Counted from the first letter of the stretch, positions 1 through 8,774 are shown. The stretch: 64,000 bases of DNA from Actinoplanes octamycinicus (GCF_014205225.1 NZ_JACHNB010000001.1:4259501-4323500), one strand, 5' to 3'. Translations and numbers: made by a program. Notes: generated by a model not told the origin, from the letters alone.

Positions 1-2005
1 CACCGAGCCGTACGGGCTGCCGGACTCGGCGTTCTACACCGACCCGCGGGTGATCGCCGACTACCAGGCCTACGTCTGGCACGTGATGCGGCACGTCAAT
101 CCGTACACCGGCAAGCGTTACATCGACGACCCGACGATCATGGCCTGGGAGCTCGGCAACGAGCTGGAGGGCATGACGCCGGAGTGGATCGACACGAACG
201 CGGCCACCTTCTCCGGGTGGGCGCCGCGGCAGCTGATCGCGGCCGGCCGCCGGTTCGACATCGACCCGGACACCCTGGCCGCCGCCGACGTGGACATCGT
301 CGACGTGCACTACTACCCGCCGACCGCGGCGAAGGTGAAGGCCGACGCGGCCACCGTCGCGGCCGCCGGCAAGGTCTACGTCGCGGGGGAGTACGCCTCG
401 AACGCCGCCTCCGGCGCGCTGCTCGACCCGCTGGTCGCCGACCGGAACGTCACCGGGATGCTGTCCTGGTCGCTCTTCGGCCACCACGACCGGTCCGGGT
501 TCGTGCAGCACGACGACGGGTTCACCATTCACTACCCGGGGGACGACGCCCGGATGACGGCGGCGGGTCAGGCGCAGATCGCGTACGCGAAAGCCCTGGG
601 CGGCTCGGTGCCCGCGCGACCGGCCGGCACCCCGCTGATCACCGCGATCGACAAGCGGGGCGGGCTCACCGTCCTGCGGTGGCGCGGCGCCGCCGGCGCC
701 ACCGGGTACCGGGTGGAACGCGCGCCCACCGCGCACGGGCCGTGGAAGCCGGCGCACACCGGCCTGCTCTCCGACAACGACACCCCGTGGACCGACCTGA
801 GCGCGCCCGGCAACGCCTGGTACCGGGTGGTCGCCGGCACCACGAAGTCGGAGCCGCAGTTCGCCGGCGCCGCCGAGACGGTGCTGGTCGACCCGCTGGA
901 GAGCTTCGGGCTGACCGCCGGCCAGGCCGGCGTCGCGATCCGGCCGGACGGCGACCACGCCGTGGTGCGGCCCACCGGCGCCGGACCCGCCTCGGTGAGC
1001 TGGGCGGTGCCCGGCGCGCGCCGGGTGCGGTTCGAGGTGACCGGTGGCCACCACAGCGACCTCGCCGTGCAGGTCTCGGCGGACGGCGTCACCTGGCGGA
1101 CCGTCCCGTCGCACCGGGAGAAGGACGCGATCACAGCCGGCACGCCGGGCGCCGGGCACGTGCGCCTGGCCTGGACCGGGCGGTCGCACACCGGGGTCAC
1201 CCGGGCCACCTTCTGGGCCGCCGACCCGGCGCCGGTGACCGGCCGGCCGGGGGCGTTCCCGGTGGTCGCACCGGCGGCCGGGGCGACCGGCGTGATCGGC
1301 CCGCAGTCGTTCAGCTGGGGGCCGGCCACCGGCGCGGGCTACTACACGCTCACCGTGTCGCGCCGTCCGGACCTCAGCGACCCGGTGCTCAGCGTGACCG
1401 GGCTGGACGCCACCACCTACACCCCGGCATCGGGCCTCGACCCGGCCACCACCTGGTACTGGGGCGTGCGCGCCAGCAACGCGGCGGGCAGCACGGCCAC
1501 CCCGGTCGCCTCGTTCACCACCCGGTCGCTGCCGTCCGCGCCGACCACGATCGACGACTTCGACGGGTACCCGGACAGCGCCGCGCTGGCGGCCGCCTAT
1601 CCGCGCAACACCGGCGGCGACGTCGTGGTCCCCACGCTGACCGGTGATCACGCCATGCAGCTCGACGTGACCGCGGGCAGCGCCGGATACGCCGGGGTGA
1701 CCCGTACCTTCACCCCGCTCGACCTGTGGGGACAGCAGGGCCTGCAGCTCGGCCTGGACCGCTCGGCCACCCAGGCGAGCATCACCATCCAGTTCGTCGC
1801 GAACGGGGTGTACTGGGAGCACACGCTGCCGGCCGGGACCCCGTCCGGGACGGTCCGGGTGCCGTTCAGCTCGTTCGCCCAGCCGCCGTGGGCGCCGTCC
1901 GGCGCCCTCGACCTGACGAAGTTCACCCAGCTGTCGTTCTACCTGGGCGGCAGCGACTCCGGCCGGCTGATCGTCGACGACGTGGTGGCCTACCCGGCTC
2001 AGTGA
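1..2005 (+). CDS. Secreted GH5-type glycoside hydrolase with Fn3 and CBM modules, 5' truncated
   Basis: The frame is open from base 2, so the signal peptide and first part of the catalytic barrel lie left of the window; 667 residues are visible. The barrel end shows the GH5 acid/base motif WELGNELEG (Glu54 of the visible part) and a nucleophile-like VAGEYASN (Glu130). Fn3-like domains follow at about 204-300 and 419-515, separated by a beta-rich segment. A C-terminal CBM11-like beta-sandwich starts at IDDFDGYPD (515-667). Family knowledge suggests an endo-acting beta-glycanase such as a mannanase, which fits the GH26 mannanase gene 8 kb away, but the exact substrate cannot be read from this fragment. 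The gene ends in a strong hairpin and no second gene is coupled to it. Confidence 0.8.
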   Translation, partial: TEPYGLPDSAFYTDPRVIADYQAYVWHVMRHVNPYTGKRYIDDPTIMAWELGNELEGMTPEWIDTNAATFSGWAPRQLIAAGRRFDIDPDTLAAADVDIVDVHYYPPTAAKVKADAATVAAAGKVYVAGEYASNAASGALLDPLVADRNVTGMLSWSLFGHHDRSGFVQHDDGFTIHYPGDDARMTAAGQAQIAYAKALGGSVPARPAGTPLITAIDKRGGLTVLRWRGAAGATGYRVERAPTAHGPWKPAHTGLLSDNDTPWTDLSAPGNAWYRVVAGTTKSEPQFAGAAETVLVDPLESFGLTAGQAGVAIRPDGDHAVVRPTGAGPASVSWAVPGARRVRFEVTGGHHSDLAVQVSADGVTWRTVPSHREKDAITAGTPGAGHVRLAWTGRSHTGVTRATFWAADPAPVTGRPGAFPVVAPAAGATGVIGPQSFSWGPATGAGYYTLTVSRRPDLSDPVLSVTGLDATTYTPASGLDPATTWYWGVRASNAAGSTATPVASFTTRSLPSAPTTIDDFDGYPDSAALAAAYPRNTGGDVVVPTLTGDHAMQLDVTAGSAGYAGVTRTFTPLDLWGQQGLQLGLDRSATQASITIQFVANGVYWEHTLPAGTPSGTVRVPFSSFAQPPWAPSGALDLTKFTQLSFYLGGSDSGRLIVDDVVAYPAQ

Positions 2006-2010
2006 ACGCC

Positions 2011-2042
2011 GCGGCGCCCGGGCCGGCCGGCCCGGGCGCCGC
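2011..2042 (+). terminator. Perfect GC-rich hairpin after the GH5 gene
   Basis: Fourteen-base arms (2011-2024 and 2029-2042) pair perfectly around a self-complementary GGCC. It starts six bases after the GH5 stop codon and lies just before the next ribosome site. There is no T-tract, as is common in actinomycete terminators. Confidence 0.7.
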
Positions 2043-2069
2043 ACTCCTTTCCGAGAGGACCGATCTGCC

Positions 2070-3176
2070 GTGCGCAAGATCCTGTGCGCCCTCCTCGTCG
2101 CCGGTCTGACCATGGCGGCCTGCGACGAGGCTCCCGGATCCACCGGGGCCGCGTCGTCGTCGGTGACCTCGTCCGGCAACGGGAGGAACGGTGTCGGCGT
2201 GGTGCTGCCGGACAGCGCCAGCTCACCCCGCTGGAAGATCGACCACCCGCGGGCGCTGGCCGCGGCGTTCCAGGCGGCCGGGGTGCCCTACGAGATCCAG
2301 AACGCCGAGGGCGACAAGGCGGTGTTCCAGGCGATCGCGGCTCGGATGATCGACAGCGGCGTCAAGGTGCTGATGATCGCGAACCTGGACTCGGTCAGCG
2401 CCAAGGCGGTGATCGCCAACGCCAAGGCCCACCGGGTCCCGGTGATCGACTACGACCGGCTCACCCTGAACGGCGGCGCCGACTACTACGTCAGCTACGA
2501 CAACGTGGCGATCGGCGTCCAGCAGGCGAACGGCCTGATCAGCTGCCTGCGGGCGAGGAGGACGGACCAGCCGGTGGTCGCCGAGCTGCACGGCTCGCCG
2601 ACCGACAACAACACCACCCTGTTCAAGGACGGCTACGACTCGGTGCTGCGCGGCCGGTACGACAGCGGCGAGTTCGTGAAGGGCCCCGACCAGTTCGTCC
2701 CGGCCTGGGACCCGGACGAGGGCAAGGCGATCTTCACCCAGATGCTCCGGCAGTGGCCGAAGATCAGCGGGGTGGTGGCCGCCAACGACAACCTGGCCAA
2801 CGCGGTGATCCAGGTGCTCCGGGCCGCGGGCCTGAACGGGAAGGTGCCGGTCACCGGCCAGGACGCCACCGTGCAGGGGCTGCGCAACATCCTGACCGGG
2901 GACCAGTGCATGACCGTCTACAAGTCGGCCAAGGCCGAGGCCGACGCGGCGGCCGAGCTGGCGATCGGGCTGGTCCGGGGTGAGAAGAAGCCGCTCACCG
3001 GGAAGGTCAAGGACCCCGGCTCGGGCGCCTACGTCCCGGCGGTGCTGCTCTCGCCGACCCTGGTGACCGCCCGCACCATCCGGAGCACCGTGCTGCGCGA
3101 CCGGGCGGTCACCGCCGCCGAGATCTGCACCGGCGCCTACCTGGTCGCCTGCCGCGAGCACGGCGTGGTGGACTGA
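2070..3176 (+). CDS. Sugar ABC transporter substrate-binding lipoprotein (XylF-like)
   Basis: A 368-residue periplasmic-binding-protein-like receptor. It has a lipoprotein signal peptide ending in the lipobox LTMAAC, then a type I (ribose/xylose) binding fold with the typical stretches GVGVVLPDS, VLMIANLDS and VIDYDRL. Its closest family is the D-xylose/monosaccharide receptor group (XylF/ChvE), which binds sugar outside the membrane and delivers it to an ABC permease. The GTG start is supported by an upstream GAGAGGA. No permease or ATPase gene is beside it, so it is either an orphan receptor sharing a distant transporter or a sensor. The specific sugar is not known. Confidence 0.85.
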   Translation: MRKILCALLVAGLTMAACDEAPGSTGAASSSVTSSGNGRNGVGVVLPDSASSPRWKIDHPRALAAAFQAAGVPYEIQNAEGDKAVFQAIAARMIDSGVKVLMIANLDSVSAKAVIANAKAHRVPVIDYDRLTLNGGADYYVSYDNVAIGVQQANGLISCLRARRTDQPVVAELHGSPTDNNTTLFKDGYDSVLRGRYDSGEFVKGPDQFVPAWDPDEGKAIFTQMLRQWPKISGVVAANDNLANAVIQVLRAAGLNGKVPVTGQDATVQGLRNILTGDQCMTVYKSAKAEADAAAELAIGLVRGEKKPLTGKVKDPGSGAYVPAVLLSPTLVTARTIRSTVLRDRAVTAAEICTGAYLVACREHGVVD

Positions 3177-3273
3177 CCGAAGGGTCTCCGGCCGGTTGGC
3201 CGAGGCAGTCCGACTAGGAATCGTCGAGTCTCGGCAGGACGGTCCCGGACGGGATCGGCGGAGGGAGACGGTC

Positions 3274-3426
3274 ATGGACTGCCAGAAGTGTCACAAGCGG
3301 CTGCACACTTGCTCGTCCTGCAAGGGACAGACCTCGCGGAGCCTGCTCGGGGACCGGCTCACCTGCTCGACGTGCCAGTCGACCGGCAGCGTCTGCCCGG
3401 ACCACGGCGGTCACTGGAAACGCTGA
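3274..3426 (+). CDS. Small cysteine-rich zinc-ribbon protein
   Basis: This 50-residue ORF has a GGAGGGAG ribosome site nine bases before its ATG. Cysteines occur as CxxC pairs at 3/6, 13/16 and 31/34, with a further Cys41 and His44/His47, which suggests two small zinc-binding knuckles. No signal peptide or membrane segment is seen. It sits directly before the metallopeptidase/ATP-grasp pair and may be co-transcribed with it. Its function is unknown; a nucleic-acid- or protein-binding adaptor is possible. Confidence 0.65.
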   Translation: MDCQKCHKRLHTCSSCKGQTSRSLLGDRLTCSTCQSTGSVCPDHGGHWKR

Positions 3427-3462
3427 GGGTTGCCCGTCCCGCGTGGTGGGCAAGTGGGTCGG

Positions 3463-4641
3463 GTGACAGACGTGACGGCGCTGGGGCCCGCCCTGGCCAT
3501 CGACGCCCGCCTGACCGAGCTGGAACGGCAGGTCGACCTGCTGCTCAACCTGACCCCGGTGAACGCGGCGGAGGCGTGGGCCGACTTCGAGCGCAGCGAC
3601 TTCGGCGCGGTGCCCACGCTCCGGCTGCGGCCGCTGGAGTTCGAACCCGACCTGGTCCGGCGGGAGCTCTACGACCTGGAGGTGGAGCGGGTCGAGGATC
3701 CCGCCCTGCACACGCTGCTGCGCACCAAGCGGGATGAGATCGCGCGCCAGATCACCGCCCTGGAGGACCGCGACACCACCCGGTTCGTGCACGGGTCGCT
3801 GCAGCTCTACGGCGGGGTCACCCCGGCCCTGGTGGCGGCCGCGGAGCAACTGCTGGCGACCATCCCGGCGCTGTCCCCGAGCGCGCCGGCGGTCACCGCC
3901 GGCGCGTTCGCCGAGGCGGCGCGGGGCGAGTTCGAGCGGTACCGGGCCGTCTACCCGGACTTCCCGGTGCACGTCGACGTCCGGGACGACATCTCCGAGC
4001 TGATGGTGTCGTTCGGCCGCCTGTTGATCCCGTCGAACGCCACGTTCCGGGCGGACCGGGTCGAGCCGCTGCTGCACCACGAGGTCGGCACCCACGTGGT
4101 CACCTACCAGAACGGCGCGCGGCAACCGCTCCAGCTGCTGACCATCGGCCTGCCCGGTTACGACGAGACGCAGGAGGGTCTCGCGGTGCTCGCCGAGTAC
4201 CTGACCGGCGGGCTGGATCCGCGGCGGCTGCGGGTGCTGGCGGCCCGGGTGGTGGCCGTCCACCGGATGATCTCCGGGGCCGGTTTCCTGGACATCTTCG
4301 AGTCGCTGCGCACCGAGCACCGGATCCCCCGCCGGACCGCCTGGATCATCGCGATCCGGGTGGTGGTCGCGGGCGGTTCCGCCAAGGACGCGATCTACCT
4401 GCGGGGTGTCAGCCGCCTGCTGGAGGCGTTCGCCGAGGGCGTCGACCTCGACGCGCTGCTGGTCGGCAAGCTCGCGCTCGATCACCTTCCGCTGGTCCAG
4501 GACCTGCTCGACCGCGGGGTGCTGCAGAAACCCTGGATCCGGCCGCGCTGGCTGGAGACGCCCGGGGCCCCGGAGCGCCTGGACCGGCTGCGCGCCGGTC
4601 TGTCCATCACCGACCTCTACGAGGGGGAGAAGTCCGCATGA
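3463..4641 (+). CDS. QEGLA-motif zinc metallopeptidase (DUF1704 family)
   Basis: About 390 residues, matching the family annotated as flavohemoglobin expression-modulating QEGLA motif protein. The gluzincin-like signature LHHEVGTH places the HExxH histidine near residue 206, and the defining QEGLA follows near residue 237. Family knowledge links these proteins to the eukaryotic KIAA0895/MATCAP carboxypeptidases. The start is uncertain: the frame opens at a TTG (3430), with GTG codons at 3463 and 3472. I chose 3463 because the conserved region begins just after it. The stop overlaps the next start as ATGA, so the two genes are translationally coupled and probably work together on a peptide or amide substrate. 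Confidence 0.85.
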   Translation: MTDVTALGPALAIDARLTELERQVDLLLNLTPVNAAEAWADFERSDFGAVPTLRLRPLEFEPDLVRRELYDLEVERVEDPALHTLLRTKRDEIARQITALEDRDTTRFVHGSLQLYGGVTPALVAAAEQLLATIPALSPSAPAVTAGAFAEAARGEFERYRAVYPDFPVHVDVRDDISELMVSFGRLLIPSNATFRADRVEPLLHHEVGTHVVTYQNGARQPLQLLTIGLPGYDETQEGLAVLAEYLTGGLDPRRLRVLAARVVAVHRMISGAGFLDIFESLRTEHRIPRRTAWIIAIRVVVAGGSAKDAIYLRGVSRLLEAFAEGVDLDALLVGKLALDHLPLVQDLLDRGVLQKPWIRPRWLETPGAPERLDRLRAGLSITDLYEGEKSA

Positions 4642-5630
4642 GGCTCGCATTCTTCGTCAATGACGTCGCCGCCGAGATCGCCGAGTACGCGACCACCCGG
4701 CTGGCGCGGGCAGCGAGCCGGCGCGGCCACCAGGTCTGGTACGTCGGGGTCGGTGATGTCGAGCTGGGCGGGGGCGACGGGCGGCTCGTCGCCCGGGCCC
4801 GCCCCGCGCGGTACGCCGGCGACGACGGCCTGGAGGGCTTCCTGGCCGCCGTCCAGGGCGGCGACCCGGAGCCGGTGGTGCTGGACGACCTCGACGTGTT
4901 CTTCCTGCGCAACGAGTCGATCGACGATCTGCAGCAGCGGCCGTGGGCCAGCCCGCTCGGCGCGGTCTTCGGCCAGATGCTCAAGAACCGCGGGGTGACC
5001 GTGGTCAACGACCCGATGTCGCTGATCCGCGCGACCAGCAAGCTCTATTTGGAGGAGTTCCCGGAGAAGATCCGGCCCCGGTCGCTGGTCACCCGGGATC
5101 CGGCGGCGATCGAGCGGTTCGTCGCCGAGGTGGGCCGCTCGGTGGTCAAACCGCTGTACGGCGCGAAGGGCCGCAACGTCTTCCTGCTGCGCGACGAGTC
5201 CGAGCCGAACCTCGCGCAGATCCTCGAGGCCGTGCTGCAGGACGGCTACGCCATCGTGCAGGAGTTCGTCGACGGCGGCGAGCAGGGTGACGCCCGGATC
5301 TTCCTGCTCGAGGGCCGGCTGCTGGAACGCGACGGCCAGGCGGCCGCCTTCCGGCGGGTGCCGACCGGCAACGACCCGCGGGCCAACATCAGCAAGGGCG
5401 GCCGGATGGTGCCGTGGGAGATCGGCCCGGTGGAGCGCGAGGTGATCGACGCGATGAGCGCGAAGCTGGTCGCCGACGGCATGTTCTTCGTCGGCATCGA
5501 CCTGATCGGCGACAAGGTGGTGGAGATCAACGCGGAGAGCCCGGGCGGGCTGCAGAGCATCGAGTGGCTCTACCGGATCGACGTGTGCGAGACCGTCGTG
5601 GACGCCCTGGAACGCCGCGCATCGCACTGA
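4638..5630 (+). CDS. ATP-grasp ligase, glutathione-synthetase-like
   Basis: A 330-residue cytosolic protein with a GshB-like pre-ATP-grasp domain (residues 1-120) and an ATP-grasp fold. VVKPLYGAKG is the ATP-binding lysine strand, VQEFV the hinge and VEINAESPGG the Mg-binding C-terminal loop. Such enzymes join a carboxylate to an amine through an acyl-phosphate. It starts inside the stop codon of the QEGLA peptidase, and this pairing recurs in other bacteria, suggesting one pathway that builds and trims a small peptide or amide. It is probably not a classical glutathione synthetase, since actinomycetes generally use mycothiol. The real substrate is unknown. Confidence 0.85.
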   Translation: MRLAFFVNDVAAEIAEYATTRLARAASRRGHQVWYVGVGDVELGGGDGRLVARARPARYAGDDGLEGFLAAVQGGDPEPVVLDDLDVFFLRNESIDDLQQRPWASPLGAVFGQMLKNRGVTVVNDPMSLIRATSKLYLEEFPEKIRPRSLVTRDPAAIERFVAEVGRSVVKPLYGAKGRNVFLLRDESEPNLAQILEAVLQDGYAIVQEFVDGGEQGDARIFLLEGRLLERDGQAAAFRRVPTGNDPRANISKGGRMVPWEIGPVEREVIDAMSAKLVADGMFFVGIDLIGDKVVEINAESPGGLQSIEWLYRIDVCETVVDALERRASH

Positions 5631-5633
5631 CTG

Positions 5634-5651
5634 TTGACCTAATTAAATAGA
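5634..5651 (+). promoter_or_regulatory. AT-rich promoter/operator region of the lysozyme gene
   Basis: TTGACC followed at once by taattaaatag forms an AT-rich island between the ATP-grasp stop and the lysozyme gene. The TTGACC could act as a -35 box, but no convincing -10 box was found at the usual spacing. Part of the island resembles the AT-rich palindrome at 11004-11019 in front of the GH26 gene. Confidence 0.35.
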
Positions 5652-5696
5652 CATGCGTGAATGGACGGACCAGCTGTCTATACAGGAGGTCCACCC

Positions 5697-6413
5697 ATGA
5701 CCGTCCGCTCCCGCCTGGCCGTGCTGCTCGCCGCGCTCGGCCTGATCCTGCTCCCGGCCGCACCCGCGCGGGCCGCCGCCGTCACCTACGGCCAGGACGT
5801 CTCCAGCCACCAGGGGAACGTCAACTGGCCGGCGCAGTGGAACGCCGGCTCGCGGTTCGCCTACGTCAAGGCGACCGAGGGCGGCTACTACACCAACCCG
5901 TACTTCGCCCAGCAGTACAACGGCTCCTACAACGTCGGGATGATCCGCGGGGCGTACCACTTCGCCATCCCGAACGGGGCGGGCGGCGCGGCGCAGGCCG
6001 ACTACTTCGTGGCGCACGGCGGCGGCTGGTCGCGGGACGGCCGGACGCTGCCCGGCGCGCTGGACATCGAGTACAACCCGTACGGCGCCACCTGTTACGG
6101 CCTGTCCCAGGCGTCGATGCGCAGCTGGATCTCCGCGTTCCTGAACCGCTACCACACGCTGACCGGCCGCTGGGCGGTCATCTACACCACCACCGACTGG
6201 TGGACCACCTGCACCGGCAACTACGGCGGCTTCTGGGCGAACTCCCCGCTCTGGCTGGCCCGCTACGCCGGCACGCCGGGCACCCTGCCGGCCGGCGCGC
6301 CGACCTGGTCGTTCTGGCAGTACTCCAGCACCGGCCCGTTCGCCGGCGACTCCAACCAGTGGCACGGCGCGCTGGACCGGCTGAAGGTGCTGGCCTGCGA
6401 CGGGCCCTGCTGA
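5697..6413 (+). CDS. Secreted GH25 lysozyme
   Basis: A 238-residue secreted muramidase. The signal peptide (residues 1-25) ends in ARAAA, then the GH25 barrel begins at YGQDVSSHQG (catalytic Asp) and carries GALDIEYNP (DxE pair) at mid-length. The domain fills the protein; there is no extra cell-wall-binding module. The start is the ATG at 5697, preceded by a textbook AGGAGGT; the in-frame ATG at 5661 has no ribosome site. Likely roles are cell-wall turnover or lysis of competing bacteria. The upstream region holds an AT-rich stretch (5638-5651) that stands out from the surrounding GC content. Confidence 0.93.
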   Translation: MTVRSRLAVLLAALGLILLPAAPARAAAVTYGQDVSSHQGNVNWPAQWNAGSRFAYVKATEGGYYTNPYFAQQYNGSYNVGMIRGAYHFAIPNGAGGAAQADYFVAHGGGWSRDGRTLPGALDIEYNPYGATCYGLSQASMRSWISAFLNRYHTLTGRWAVIYTTTDWWTTCTGNYGGFWANSPLWLARYAGTPGTLPAGAPTWSFWQYSSTGPFAGDSNQWHGALDRLKVLACDGPC

Positions 6414-6429
6414 GCGCACCTCTCTTGAA

Positions 6430-6834
6430 CGACAGACCCGTCTCGCTGCCGCGACGCCGCCTGCCCTCTCGCGGATCATTTTCTGGTACGACCGGCAGCT
6501 CTGTGCGAGTCGGCCCGCGAGGCCGCGGCCCGCTCACGGACCGCTGCGCGTGTCGTGCGGGTCCGCCGGGGGCGGCGAGGCCACGGCCATACCGGCCGCG
6601 ATGCGACCTGCAGTCGCGGCCGGACCGGGGGCGCGCGTCCCGCGGTCGTGGCCGGACCGGGCGCGCGTCGCGGCCGTGGGCGGGCAGGGCAACGCGGTGC
6701 GCCGGCGGACCCGCACGACACGCGCCACGGCCCGCGAGCGGGCCGCGGCCTCGCGCGCCGACTGCCACAGGGCTACCGGTCGTACCCGAAAAAGATCCGC
6801 AAGAAAGGGGCGATATCGCGGCAGCGATGATGGT
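6430..6834. repeat. Large imperfect inverted repeat, about 135-base arms
   Basis: The 461-base gap between the lysozyme and LysR genes is almost entirely a long inverted repeat. The left arm (about 6430-6569) and right arm (about 6701-6834, reverse complement) can be aligned end to end with roughly 80 percent identity by eye and small gaps. The inner ends are near-perfect: cgtgtcgtgcgggtccgcc at 6549-6567 recurs inverted at 6703-6721. The central 130 bases are GC-rich, with further short repeats around ggccggaccggg. I found no transposase. It could be a MITE-like relic, a decayed pair of inverted elements or a structured RNA/terminator region. Confidence 0.75.
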
Positions 6835-6874
6835 CTGGTCCGGAAACGCGGCCGGGCCGGCGCTCAGCGGAGCC

Positions 6875-7756
6875 TCAGGCCGTTTGACGCGCGGTGTGCA
6901 GGGCGGCGACGTCGGTGGCGGCGCGGACGAAGGCGGCCACCGCCGGGGAGTGCGAGTCCTGCGGCCAGGCCACCACCAGGGTGGACGGTCCCAGATCGCG
7001 GACCGGCAGGTAGGCGATGCCCGGGCGGCGGTGGCGGCGGACCAGCGACAGCGGCGGGAACCAGACCACCGCGCCCAACTCGATCAGGTGAAGGATCTGT
7101 CCCAGATCCCGGCAGGGCGGCCGGTCGTGCTCCGGCAGCGGCGGGCCGGTCTCGTCGTCGGCGGGCACGCCGTCCGGCAGGATCCGCCCGGCCAGGTCGG
7201 CCAGCTGCAGCCCGGTCCGCGCGGCCAGCGGGTCGTCCGCCGCCAGCGCCACCAGCCGCGGCTCGGTGAGCAGCGGCTCGAAGTCGAGGCCCGACCCGGC
7301 GAACGGCGTCGGCAGGATCGCCACGTCGGCGCGCCCGTCCCGCAGCGCCGGCACCTGCTCGCCGCGGCCACCCATCAGCAGGTCCACCGGCTGGGCGGCC
7401 GGATCCCTCTGGTACTCGGCGAGCATCCGGGGCAGCAGGCCCGCGTCGTAGTCCGGTTTGAAGGCCAGCCGCAGGGCCGGCGCCGTGCTCCCGGCGTTGC
7501 GGGTCCGCCGGTCCGCGGCGGCCACCGCGTCCAGCGCCGTCCGGGCGTCCCGCAGCAGCACCCGCCCGGCGGCGGTGAGCGCCACCTGGCGGGTGGTCCG
7601 CTCCAGCAGCCGGACGCCGAGCTGCCGCTCCAGCTCGCGGATCGCCCGGGAGAGCGGTGGCTGCGCCATGCCCAGCCGCTCGGCGGCCCGGCCGAAGTGC
7701 AGCTCCTCGGCGACCGCGACGAAGTACCGGAGCTGGCGGACCTCCAGGTCACTCAT
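6875..7756 (-). CDS. LysR-family transcriptional regulator
   Basis: A 293-residue protein of standard LysR length. The N-terminal winged helix-turn-helix spans roughly residues 1-65 (LRYFVAVAEELHFGRAAERL, then QPPLSRAIRELE). The rest is the two-lobed LysR effector-binding domain. It is divergent from the NmrA-type reductase gene with 69 bases between starts, the classic layout in which the LysR protein controls its neighbour and itself. The effector is unknown. Confidence 0.93.
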   Translation of the reverse strand: MSDLEVRQLRYFVAVAEELHFGRAAERLGMAQPPLSRAIRELERQLGVRLLERTTRQVALTAAGRVLLRDARTALDAVAAADRRTRNAGSTAPALRLAFKPDYDAGLLPRMLAEYQRDPAAQPVDLLMGGRGEQVPALRDGRADVAILPTPFAGSGLDFEPLLTEPRLVALAADDPLAARTGLQLADLAGRILPDGVPADDETGPPLPEHDRPPCRDLGQILHLIELGAVVWFPPLSLVRRHRRPGIAYLPVRDLGPSTLVVAWPQDSHSPAVAAFVRAATDVAALHTARQTA

Positions 7757-7825
7757 ACCGGCACGGTATCAATGCCGACCGGATCGGTCCTTCAGACAGC
7801 GCCGTGCCCGGCGTTGACTACCAGC
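7757..7825. promoter_or_regulatory. Shared LysR/NmrA promoter with a LysR-type box
   Basis: The divergent intergenic region contains CGGCA (7759-7763) and its inverted copy TGCCG (7773-7777) separated by nine bases, which fits the usual LysR half-site geometry. It is right beside the lysR start, as expected for autoregulation. Confidence 0.45.
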
Positions 7826-8710
7826 ATGTTCGTAGTCACCGCAGCCACCGGAAACATCGGCTCCCACGTCGTCCAGAACCTTCTCGACCGGGACGCACCG
7901 GTCCGCGTCGTGGTCCGCGACCCGTCCCGGCTGCCCGCCACGATCCGCGACCGGGTCGACGTGGTCACCGGATCGCACGCCGACCCTGAAGTGATCACCG
8001 AGGCCTGCGCCGGCGCGGACGCCGTCCTCTGGCTGGTGCCGCCCGACCAGCAGGTCACTGACCTGCGGCGGTACTACCTGGACTTCACCCGCCCGGCGGT
8101 CGGCGCGTTCGGCAAGCAGGGCGTGGCCCGGGTGGTCGGCGTCTCGGCGCTCGGCCGCGGCACGCCCTGGGAGCACGACGCCGGGCACGTGACCGCGGCG
8201 CTGGCGATGGACGACCTGATCGCCGCGAGCGGGGTGCCGTACCGGGCGCTGGCCAACCCGTCCTTCATGGAGAACTTCCTCGGCCAGCTCCCGTCGATCG
8301 TCCACCGGGGCGTCATCGCGTCGGTGGTCGCGCCCGACCGGCGGCTGCCCACCTGCGCCACCGCCGACATCGCCGCGGTCGCCACCCGGCTGCTGCTCGA
8401 CGACGGCTGGACCGGACACGGCGAGGTGCCGGTGCTCGGCCCGGAGGACCTCTCCGGCGCCGACCAGGCCCGGATCCTCAGCGAGGTGCTGGGCCGGCCG
8501 GTGGCCTACCGTCAGACGCCGCCCGACGAGTTCGAGGCCACCCTGCGCACCTACGGCATGTCCGCGGAGGTGGCCCGGAACATGCGCCAGATGATGGTCG
8601 CCAAGGACGCCGGCCTGGACAACGCCGTCCGGCGCACCCCGGAGACCAGCACGCCCACCACCTTCCGCGACTGGTGCGAGCGGGTCCTCAAGCCGGCGGC
8701 CGCCCGCTAG
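7826..8710 (+). CDS. NmrA-type NAD(P)-binding oxidoreductase
   Basis: A 294-residue atypical short-chain reductase. The N-terminus has the NAD(P) dinucleotide loop TAATGNIGSHV (TGxxGxxG) and the protein continues as an NmrA-like fold with the substrate region PSFMENFLGQLPS. Such proteins act as quinone reductases, redox-sensing regulators or reductases of small electrophiles. The start is the ATG at 7826, where the family begins; the frame is open far upstream but that part is non-coding. It is divergent from and probably controlled by the LysR gene. Confidence 0.88.
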   Translation: MFVVTAATGNIGSHVVQNLLDRDAPVRVVVRDPSRLPATIRDRVDVVTGSHADPEVITEACAGADAVLWLVPPDQQVTDLRRYYLDFTRPAVGAFGKQGVARVVGVSALGRGTPWEHDAGHVTAALAMDDLIAASGVPYRALANPSFMENFLGQLPSIVHRGVIASVVAPDRRLPTCATADIAAVATRLLLDDGWTGHGEVPVLGPEDLSGADQARILSEVLGRPVAYRQTPPDEFEATLRTYGMSAEVARNMRQMMVAKDAGLDNAVRRTPETSTPTTFRDWCERVLKPAAAR

Positions 8711-8774
8711 AGCGCCGGCCGCGGCCTCCCGCCCGGGTCACGGTCGCTGCCGCGGCTCACGCCCCCGGCTGGCT

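Noticed and set aside
3214-4650. Long minus-strand frame of 478 codons opposite the QEGLA peptidase
   Set aside because: Low-complexity Arg/Gln/Gly-rich product with no domain; it is the antisense shadow of a strongly conserved gene in very GC-rich DNA.
4638-5630. Glutathione synthetase (gshB)
   Set aside because: Actinomycetes generally use mycothiol and the gene is coupled to a QEGLA peptidase; only the ATP-grasp fold is supported.
5657-7825. Upstream extension of the NmrA reading frame through the lysozyme and LysR genes
   Set aside because: The frame happens to be open, but conserved NmrA sequence begins at 7826 and the upstream product is non-biological.
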